The translations under genes and the position numbers were made by a program. The notes beneath the pieces were generated by a model. That model was not told the origin of the DNA. It worked only from the letters and a program-made list of their open reading frames with translations, and did not search any database. 12,291 nucleotides of DNA from CAZELM01 sp964512995 (GTDB taxonomy: Bacteria; CSSED10-310), in contig CAZELM010000076.1 of NCBI GenBank assembly GCA_964512995.1, positions 1 through 12,291 on the forward strand, given 5' to 3'. Below are positions 5,825-12,291 of this stretch, piece after piece. The number at the start of each line of letters is the position of its first letter. Position 1 is the stretch's first letter.

Positions 5825-8683
5825 ATGGGACAGATGTATTCCGGGAAATATTGCCATATCGTCATCAGTATATTGCTGATATTGACTGAACCGGTCTGGG
5901 GTGATCAGGATTCGCAGTATTTTCACTATCTGCGAAACAATCCGTGTTTCTGCGGCAATGGCTATTGCGAGAGCTTTCTCGGAGAAAATCCAGACACCTG
6001 TCCGGATGATTGCCAAGTGCTTCCGATGATTACGGGATCTGCGATCACGTGGGGGCCGTATGAGCCGGTTCCATCCCATGGCGATCTGTGGCTCTCCACC
6101 TGGGCCGACGATGGAACTCCCGATGGAAAATTGTACATTACCTGGGGAGATGGTTGTGGACCGGGATTCCACTTCGGGGATCCGGGATGTCAGGAATGGA
6201 GTTGGGATACGGATATTGCCGATGTCGGTGTAGCGTTTTTCACTGGTACCGTACCGTCGCTTCAGTGCAGCATGACCTCTTCGGGTTGCCTGAGTTATCC
6301 CAATATCCCGGATGGGATCTCCGGATATCCCCATACCGCGCATGATGACAAACCCGCCAGTGTTCTCGCACTGGATGGCCGGTTGTACCTGGCCGGATTT
6401 TCACCGCAACGTCAACCCGCTGTCGGATATATCGCGTTTTCCGAAGATGACGGCGCAACATGGCAGATGGGAAATGGCAATCCATGGAGAGAGGAATATA
6501 CCCATTCTCCCCGAAGTTATTTCCGGTGTCTGATGTTCATCAACATGGGACAGAACTATGAATTCAACACGGATGGATATATCTATGCATTGGGGATTGG
6601 ATGGGGATGGGATTGGGACATGATCGGAGATGGTCATGTTTATTTGACACGCGTACCACGAGATTCGGTGGCATCCTATCAATCGTATCGCTACTTCACG
6701 GGAATGCAGGGTGATACTCCCACATGGTCTTCAGACGAATATCAAGCGGTTCCCCTTAAAGGATTGGTTGCTTATAGCGGGGGATCTGCGATCTATCATC
6801 CGTATCTGAACCGCTACTTGTTTCTTTTCAACAACGGCATTTACGAGGCACCCCAGCCATGGGGACCCTGGACACTGGTATCGCCTCTGCTTTGGTGGGG
6901 GAACGATCCCGGGTGGTATGGCAGTGATGCGCCGGGACTCATTCCAAAGGATATGGGGCCGGATTATGTTTATTTCACCACTTCTGGTCGAAGCGATGTA
7001 CTTCGGTATGCGATGCTGATTGGCAAGATCACCTTTTCGCTTCGATCGGAAACGGGACCGGACACCGAAAGTTCTGCTCCAGAAACCCGTACCGGATGTT
7101 TGGTTGTGGATGGTCACCGTCTGGAAAATTCCTCGCCAGATGGGGAACCGGGGACCGATGGTATCATTCCACCAGATTGGGAATCATGTTCTCCTGGACC
7201 ATCATCTGGTTTGCCCGATCGACACAGATCGGATGCTTGGCAGGCACTGAAACTCCCGCCCCGCCCCTCCCCTGTCAGCATTTCCGTCGATCCATTTTTT
7301 CCGGCCGACTATTCCAGGAATGCCGGGATTTCTGCGCCGCCAGCACCATCTCGACCGTGCCATGAGCTTGTATTAGTGGAAAGTCCTGGAGTCATGACAT
7401 TGCAGGTTGCATTAGACCAGGTGTGTGATGAGGGCCGGATACGTGTCGGTGATGGCATCTATCGGGGTAGTGGGAACCGGGATCTGGAGTTTCGGGGGAA
7501 GAAGGTGGTGATGGAATCCATGAACGGCAGCTCGCGGACGATCATCGATTGCGAGTATCGGGGACGGGCGTTTTATATCCATCAGAATGAAGGATTGGAA
7601 ACTCACATCAAGGGCTTCACCATCCGACATGGATTCAGCCGATCGGCGGGTGGGGGTGCTTACTGTTTTTTTGCATCGCCAAAATGGGAGGATTGTGTGT
7701 TTACCTCCTGCATCGCTTATACCATCGGAGGAGGCATCGCAACATACTACTCCGATTCCATCCTGCTAAACTGTCGATTTGAAGATAACCTCGCAGGAAC
7801 CGCTGGAGGAGCTGTCGGGTGCTATTATTACTCTGACCTGGACCTTCAGGATTGTGCCATCATCAAAAATGAGAGCGTTGTGTGGGGCGGGGGGTTCTTC
7901 AGTGAGATTTCCGATGCACGATTGATCGGATGTTCGGTGTATGACAATTTTGGATTGCGTGGGGGGGGTGCATCATTGCACAATGCCTGCATGATTACCA
8001 TCCAGAATTCGTGGTTTGTGAGGAATCGAGCGCTGATCAGCGGCGGTGGGATTTACCACAATATCCCTTGCTGGTCCGTGTGTCCCGATAGTATGTTTCG
8101 GCTGGAAAACTGTACGTTATGGCAAAATCAGATCATCACACAGTCTAATGACAGTGTGGGAGGTGCATTTCACAGTATTGCTGCGTGTCCGGATGCCACG
8201 ATCCATAACTGTATTTTCTGGAATAACCATGCGGTTCAGGGTTCGGAAATGGCATTGGAGGGATTCGGTCACCTGATCATCAGTCACTGTAATGTTCAGG
8301 GAGGCCAGTCCGGGTTGTACTGCCAGGGACTGTGGTACAACGAATGGCTGGACGGAATGATCGATGCGGATCCTGGGCTTGTCGCTGGTCCTCTTGGAGA
8401 TTGTTATCTGGGGCAGCGAGCGACCGGGCAACTTTTCGACAGCCCCTGTTTGAATGCGGGACGGTTGAGCGCACAGGATACGTGCTATTTTGGTCACGAA
8501 GGGCAGGATGTGCGATGTTTGAGTGAATATACTACCAGAACCGATCAGATTCCGGACCAGGACCAGGTGGACTTGGGTGCTCATTATCCACGACTCATAA
8601 CAATTCCGGTCATGAATTTGTGGGGAATTATTATCTGTATGATGATCATGGCAGGCATCATAGCTTGGTGTGGTTTGCGATGA
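5825..8683 (+). CDS. Large exported propeller/right-handed beta-helix protein with IPTL-like anchor (paralogue 1)
   Basis: A 952-residue surface protein. An N-terminal signal sequence (about 1-26) is followed by a Cys-rich motif, CFCGNGYCE to CPDDC (41-63). Residues about 70-405 look like a beta-propeller: one exact Asp-box, SEDDGATW (206-213), FINMGQNYEFNTDGY (238-252) and PWGPWT (345-350), somewhat like DUF4185 or sialidase-type folds, but no hydrolase active site can be assigned. A Ser/Pro linker (about 405-510) leads to a right-handed beta-helix (about 520-850) with repeated GGG/GGI turns. It ends in a choice-of-anchor-Q-like segment (SPCLNAG, VDLGAHYP) and then IPVMNLWG (927-934) plus a hydrophobic helix and a final LR, resembling an IPTL-CTERM sorting signal. 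Start 5825 has GGAGG only 3 nt upstream; in-frame ATG 5834 is an alternative. A G8 run lies at 7961-7968. Confidence 0.85.
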   Translation: MGQMYSGKYCHIVISILLILTEPVWGDQDSQYFHYLRNNPCFCGNGYCESFLGENPDTCPDDCQVLPMITGSAITWGPYEPVPSHGDLWLSTWADDGTPDGKLYITWGDGCGPGFHFGDPGCQEWSWDTDIADVGVAFFTGTVPSLQCSMTSSGCLSYPNIPDGISGYPHTAHDDKPASVLALDGRLYLAGFSPQRQPAVGYIAFSEDDGATWQMGNGNPWREEYTHSPRSYFRCLMFINMGQNYEFNTDGYIYALGIGWGWDWDMIGDGHVYLTRVPRDSVASYQSYRYFTGMQGDTPTWSSDEYQAVPLKGLVAYSGGSAIYHPYLNRYLFLFNNGIYEAPQPWGPWTLVSPLLWWGNDPGWYGSDAPGLIPKDMGPDYVYFTTSGRSDVLRYAMLIGKITFSLRSETGPDTESSAPETRTGCLVVDGHRLENSSPDGEPGTDGIIPPDWESCSPGPSSGLPDRHRSDAWQALKLPPRPSPVSISVDPFFPADYSRNAGISAPPAPSRPCHELVLVESPGVMTLQVALDQVCDEGRIRVGDGIYRGSGNRDLEFRGKKVVMESMNGSSRTIIDCEYRGRAFYIHQNEGLETHIKGFTIRHGFSRSAGGGAYCFFASPKWEDCVFTSCIAYTIGGGIATYYSDSILLNCRFEDNLAGTAGGAVGCYYYSDLDLQDCAIIKNESVVWGGGFFSEISDARLIGCSVYDNFGLRGGGASLHNACMITIQNSWFVRNRALISGGGIYHNIPCWSVCPDSMFRLENCTLWQNQIITQSNDSVGGAFHSIAACPDATIHNCIFWNNHAVQGSEMALEGFGHLIISHCNVQGGQSGLYCQGLWYNEWLDGMIDADPGLVAGPLGDCYLGQRATGQLFDSPCLNAGRLSAQDTCYFGHEGQDVRCLSEYTTRTDQIPDQDQVDLGAHYPRLITIPVMNLWGIIICMMIMAGIIAWCGLR

Positions 8684-8716
8684 ACAGTAACAACGGCAGG
8701 CGCAGGAGATGCAACG

Positions 8717-11344
8717 ATGAAGGATAAGCTGATGACCACAGTTCTGGTGATTTTTATGGCTGGTATCTGTCCGATCGACGGATCTGTCGCCTCCGAATTT
8801 TCCACAATCCTTTCGAATGAGAAACAGACTTCCATTTCCACGCGGTGTAACGAAGCCACTCGCTGCGGTGATGGAATTTGTGAATATTATCTGGGTGAAA
8901 CAGTCGAAAATTGTTCGGATTGTCAGGATGAGCCGGTAATCGTGGATGCCATGATCGTTACGGATCCGATCCAACCGATCGTACCGTCCCATGGTGATTT
9001 GTGGTTCTCCACGTGGGGAGCCGACGATACCTTGTACATGTCCTGGGGAGATGGAACCGGGCCGGGTTTTGGCTGGATCCCTGAGCTGAATACGGATCTG
9101 GGCATTGCTCAGATACCTGGAGATCTTCCCGATCTGGAATGTCTGCCGGTTCCAGGAGGATGTATTCGCAGTCGTCATGTCCCAATGGGCGTCCCGGATG
9201 TGGATGATAAGCCCTCCAGCCTGCTTTCCATCGGTAACCAGTTGATTCTGGCGGCTCATTCTCCGCTGGGAGAGCCGAATCTGGGTTATCTGGCGGTATC
9301 GGAAGATCATGGTGCGACATGGACACGCATGGAAAACTCCCCATGGATCAAATCCTCTGAAGATCGCGCATTCAGTTATTTCAGATGTCTGATGTTCATC
9401 AATATGGGGCAGAATTACGAGTTGAACACGGATGGATATGTCTATGCATTCGGAATCGGCTGGGAATGGGACTGGGACATCATTCATGAGGGTAAGGTTT
9501 ATCTGGCGCGGGTTCCGGTGCATGCTGTTCTGGATTATGAGAGTTATCAGTACTTTACCGGAAATTCACCCAAAGGACCCGAATGGTCGGAATTGCTCTC
9601 CGATGCGGCACCTGTCCCGGGTTTGTGTTCCAGTGTGGTCGGATCCGCCATGTATCATCAGGGAACCGGCCGATTTATTTTCATGAATATGGAAGGGCTT
9701 TTCGAGGCCAGGAATCCATGGGGACCCTGGACCATGATCGCACCGTTGTTTTTCTGGGCGGATCTGCCTGCATGGCAAGGTGGATATATGCCGGGTCTGA
9801 TCTCGAAGGGAGCAGGGCTGGATGACGTCTGGTTCACACTCTCTGGACAGGATCGGGTGATAGAATACCGCTTGCACATCGGCCGGATCAATCTGGTCAC
9901 ACGCTCCCGCCTGTCCGATCCATTGCCGACTGACAAATCGGGGAGTCCGGTATCATCGCCGGACATTCACCAGCCGACTCCAAAGGCAACATCATCTATG
10001 ACCAGAACGAATCGATCGGTCATTCATGTCCCCCAGGATTATCCGACGATTCAGGATGGAATCGATGCCATGCAATCCGGGGACACACTGATACTATCCG
10101 ATGGAACCTATACGGGTGAAGGAAATCGTGGATTGCTCGTAACAGGGGATCGGCCACTGACCATTCAATCAGAATCCGGACCCGAAAATTGTATTATTGA
10201 TTGTGAACGGGAGAGTTCTGGTTTTACGATCATGAACAATCGAAGCACTGATCTGATTCTGCGAGGGATTACCGTTCGAAATGCCTATACGCAGGGTTCG
10301 GGAGCTGGGATTCGGTGCATCAATGCGTCGCCATTCATCGATAACTGCCATATTGCGTGCTCGGGTGCACTTTATCAGGGTAGCGGTGTTCTGTGTTATG
10401 GCTCGCATGCAGTCATAAACCAGTGTCTGATCCGGGATAATACGGGAGGAAGTTTTGGAGGAGGTATCTGTATCCTGGGCGGTTCATTTGTTACCATTCA
10501 GTTTAGTACTATCCAGGGGAATCGTTCACGGACAGCCGGAGGCGGGATCTTCTGTGAAGGCTCTGATTTTAACCTGATCCACTCCACATTGGCATCGAAC
10601 ACAGCCAATTATGGCGGAGGCATCGGGATCAACAGAATTTGCGATAGCAAGATTTTCAATTGTCTGTTCAAGGATAACCATGCAACTTCCAGGGGAGGAG
10701 CCATTTTTTATGACAGCCCCTATCCCGCGCCGGATTGTTCAATTCGCCGGATGATCATTGAAAATTGTACGATCACGGAGAATTCCGCCGGGTTTCTGGG
10801 TGGCGGGTTTTTCGGGGAACGCGCATTGGCTTCAGATCTTCAGCTTCGAAATTCCATACTCTGGGCTAACGAAGCCCCTTCCGGTTCGGAAATGGCATTC
10901 CGGGGCAGTGATCATCCTTCCGTCATTCATATTTCTTACTGCAACATACCGCGCAGCCCAGTGGATATCTTCCAGGATACAGCCTGGACAATCGCTTATG
11001 GTGGAGGGATGCTGTCGGAAGATCCACTTTTTATCGACGGTCCGAATGGTGAGATTTATCTGAGCAATAGGGAATGCGGGCAACCAGTGAATAGTCCATG
11101 CATCGATTCCGGAAGCGATTCATCAAACGATATCTGTTCCGTTATCATTGGAGATCGCTTGCTTCAATGTATGAACTCCTTTTCCACCCGAGTCGATTCT
11201 GAGCCGGATGGTGGTGTGGTGGACATGGGAGTTCATTACCTTTCGAATAATCCCCTTTATTTACCCAGCACGACGATCTGGAGTTTGATCGTGTTGCTTG
11301 CGTGCATCACCGGACTACTGGGATATGGCTATCTCCGGAACTGA
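8717..11344 (+). CDS. Large exported propeller/right-handed beta-helix protein with IPTL-like anchor (paralogue 2)
   Basis: An 875-residue tandem paralogue of the preceding gene, 33 bp downstream and probably co-transcribed. AGGAG (8704-8708) lies 8 nt before the ATG. Order of parts: signal peptide (about 1-26), Cys-rich RCGDGICEYYLGE to CSDC (49-69), propeller-like region (about 80-395) with Asp-box SEDHGATW (195-202), SYFRCLMFINMGQNYE (220-235) and NPWGPWT (333-339), a short linker (about 400-433), then a right-handed beta-helix introduced by VPQDYPTIQDGID (438-450) with GGGI turns to about 770. The tail has SPCIDSG, VDMGVHYL and LPSTTIWS (849-856), followed by a hydrophobic helix and YLRN, an IPTL-like anchor that has lost the Gly after Trp. 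The beta-helix suggests carbohydrate binding or structure, but no lyase catalytic residues can be assigned. The linker is much shorter than in paralogue 1. Confidence 0.87.
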   Translation: MKDKLMTTVLVIFMAGICPIDGSVASEFSTILSNEKQTSISTRCNEATRCGDGICEYYLGETVENCSDCQDEPVIVDAMIVTDPIQPIVPSHGDLWFSTWGADDTLYMSWGDGTGPGFGWIPELNTDLGIAQIPGDLPDLECLPVPGGCIRSRHVPMGVPDVDDKPSSLLSIGNQLILAAHSPLGEPNLGYLAVSEDHGATWTRMENSPWIKSSEDRAFSYFRCLMFINMGQNYELNTDGYVYAFGIGWEWDWDIIHEGKVYLARVPVHAVLDYESYQYFTGNSPKGPEWSELLSDAAPVPGLCSSVVGSAMYHQGTGRFIFMNMEGLFEARNPWGPWTMIAPLFFWADLPAWQGGYMPGLISKGAGLDDVWFTLSGQDRVIEYRLHIGRINLVTRSRLSDPLPTDKSGSPVSSPDIHQPTPKATSSMTRTNRSVIHVPQDYPTIQDGIDAMQSGDTLILSDGTYTGEGNRGLLVTGDRPLTIQSESGPENCIIDCERESSGFTIMNNRSTDLILRGITVRNAYTQGSGAGIRCINASPFIDNCHIACSGALYQGSGVLCYGSHAVINQCLIRDNTGGSFGGGICILGGSFVTIQFSTIQGNRSRTAGGGIFCEGSDFNLIHSTLASNTANYGGGIGINRICDSKIFNCLFKDNHATSRGGAIFYDSPYPAPDCSIRRMIIENCTITENSAGFLGGGFFGERALASDLQLRNSILWANEAPSGSEMAFRGSDHPSVIHISYCNIPRSPVDIFQDTAWTIAYGGGMLSEDPLFIDGPNGEIYLSNRECGQPVNSPCIDSGSDSSNDICSVIIGDRLLQCMNSFSTRVDSEPDGGVVDMGVHYLSNNPLYLPSTTIWSLIVLLACITGLLGYGYLRN

Positions 11345-11501
11345 TTCCAGATCGGATTCTTCCATTCGGATGATGAAACCAATACCCATGGCTGCCGTTA
11401 ATAGAGGATGTCATGAAAAAAATTTGAATTCCTTGATGAAGGGTTACTTCTGTTTTTGAATTTTCGGTGTTTCGCTTCTTCTTCCCTATCTCGCATCCCG
11501 A

Positions 11502-11510
11502 TGATATACT
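11502..11510 (+). promoter_or_regulatory. Extended -10 promoter of the collagen-like gene
   Basis: TGATATACT (11502-11510) is a perfect TGn extended -10 joined to TATACT. The -35 at the 17-bp position (TTCCCT, 11482-11487) is poor, as is usual for extended -10 promoters. Transcription would begin near 11517, about 30 nt before the ATG. The gap since the previous stop (11345-11501) holds no convincing terminator hairpin. Confidence 0.5.
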
Positions 11511-11546
11511 TGAATTGCGAATCTTAACACCAAACAGGAGGTTTTC

Positions 11547-12291
11547 ATGCTACGATCCAAGACAATTTTAGTTATTGCTTTCACATGCGCATTATTTTCG
11601 GGTGCTCAGGCCGGGATTGTGCAAATGATGAATTATCAAGGCCACTTGTATAATGCTCAGGGAGATCCGTTATCCGGTAATTTTTCCATCACATTCCGGC
11701 TTTTTGACACTGAACTGGGAGGGAGTTTAGTGTGGTCCGAAACTCATCCCGAGATATCCATTACAGATGGGATCTTTAATGTATTACTTGGAGAAATTGT
11801 TCCGATTCAAGTGAGTTTTGATCAGGGATATTTTTTGGAAATCATGATCGAGGATGAAACATTGGCTCCTCGGCAGCTCATGAGCAGTATCGGACAATCT
11901 TTCCAGGCGGGGGATGTGGCCGATCAGGACATACACCCGAGGAGTATCAGTATTTATGGTTATGGATATGTGGTGAGTTCGGATGGACGATGGCTTGGCG
12001 AACCCTCCGGTCTTTTGGGTCCGACTGGACCGATGGGACCGACAGGACCGCAAGGGATCCAGGGAGTTCCGGGTCCGACAGGTCCGCAGGGTATCCAGGG
12101 TGCTCGGGGAACCACGGGTCCGACTGGAGCAGCAGGACCGCAAGGGATCCAGGGAGTTCCGGGTCCGACCGGTCTGCAGGGTATCCAGGGTGCTCGGGGA
12201 ACCACGGGTCCGACTGGAGCAGCAGGACCACAAGGAATCCAGGGAGTTCCGGGTCCGACAGGTCCGCAGGGTATCCAGGGTGCTCGGGGAA
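11547..12291 (+). CDS. Collagen-like secreted protein, 3' end beyond the window
   Basis: The ORF runs off the right edge after 248 codons. AGGAGG (11536-11541) lies 5 nt before the ATG, one of the strongest ribosome binding sites in the window. Residues 1-22 are a signal peptide, with cleavage likely after GAQA at 19-22. Residues about 28-121 match a domain I know from many secreted bacterial proteins: MNYQGHLYNAQGDPLSG, a SITDGIFNVLLGE block and FLEIMIEDETLAPRQLMSSIGQSFQA. From residue 155 onward the chain is an unbroken Gly-X-Y collagen-like repeat (GPTGPQGIQGARG and variants), expected to form a rod-like triple helix. X and Y positions are rich in Pro, Thr, Gln and Ile. What follows (more repeats, a C-terminal domain or an anchor) cannot be seen. 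Confidence 0.88.
   Translation, partial: MLRSKTILVIAFTCALFSGAQAGIVQMMNYQGHLYNAQGDPLSGNFSITFRLFDTELGGSLVWSETHPEISITDGIFNVLLGEIVPIQVSFDQGYFLEIMIEDETLAPRQLMSSIGQSFQAGDVADQDIHPRSISIYGYGYVVSSDGRWLGEPSGLLGPTGPMGPTGPQGIQGVPGPTGPQGIQGARGTTGPTGAAGPQGIQGVPGPTGLQGIQGARGTTGPTGAAGPQGIQGVPGPTGPQGIQGARG
12044..12291 (+). repeat. 90-bp near-identical repeats encoding 30-residue collagen units
   Basis: Units begin at 12044, 12134 and 12224, the last cut by the window edge, giving about 2.75 copies. Copies 1 and 2 differ at two bases (ACA/ACC, silent; CCG/CTG, Pro to Leu). Copy 3 differs from copy 1 at two silent bases (CCG/CCA, GGG/GGA). Each unit keeps ten Gly-X-Y triplets, so gain or loss of whole units leaves the reading frame intact. 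Confidence 0.9.

Noticed and set aside
8117..9523. A 468-codon reverse-strand ORF spanning the end of one large gene and the start of the next
   Set aside because: It crosses both well-supported forward genes, has no recognisable domain, and reflects codon bias of the opposite strand.
11436..11457. Intrinsic terminator after the second large paralogue (GAAG...CTTC followed by a T run)
   Set aside because: The stem is only 4 bp and A+T-rich in context, too weak to call.
11784..12233. Reverse-strand ORFs of 81-149 codons rich in Pro, Ser and Arg over the collagen region
   Set aside because: They are complementary shadows of the Gly-X-Y repeat. The forward frame has a strong ribosome binding site, a signal peptide and a known N-terminal domain.

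Overview
The window comes from a bacterial chromosome that I cannot place in a phylum. It is of moderate G+C by eye, has Shine-Dalgarno sites at several starts, and is rich in large secreted or surface proteins of the kind common in uncultivated, Gram-negative-type lineages: a Pro/Thr linker with a dockerin-like tail, right-handed beta-helix proteins, IPTL-type C-terminal anchors and a collagen-like protein. I see no rRNA, tRNA, CRISPR array, transposase or phage gene.

Layout. Positions 1-168 hold a 21-bp tandem repeat that continues off the left edge. A PMT_2/GT39-type membrane glycosyltransferase (378-1889, +) faces a second one (2314-3831, -). The 424-bp convergent gap between them is packed with inverted repeats, including two of the REP-like CCCTCTCCC/GGGAGAGGG kind. 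The second glycosyltransferase is divergent from a secreted endonuclease/exonuclease/phosphatase-family protein with a Pro/Thr linker and dockerin-like tail (4095-5444, +). The gap between these two contains a near-symmetrical palindrome that reads as a promoter on both strands. A small ORF of uncertain status (5528-5701) follows.

The centre of the window is a pair of large tandem paralogues (5825-8683 and 8717-11344, +, 33 bp apart). Each has a signal peptide, a short Cys-rich CG(N/D)GxCE motif, a propeller-like region with one sialidase-type Asp-box, a linker, a right-handed beta-helix and a diverged IPTL-CTERM-like anchor. The window ends inside a collagen-like secreted protein (11547 to beyond 12291, +) with its own extended -10 promoter and near-identical 90-bp repeats.

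Taken together the region looks like an envelope or surface-display locus: lipid-linked-sugar glycosyltransferases beside several exported proteins. A functional link between them, such as glycosylation of the Thr/Pro linker by a neighbouring PMT-like enzyme, is inference only. The most unusual points are the paired propeller/beta-helix proteins with variant IPTL tails, a G8 tract in the first of them that could allow phase variation, the symmetrical divergent promoter, and the 21-bp repeat whose variable bases are all silent in one reverse-strand frame.
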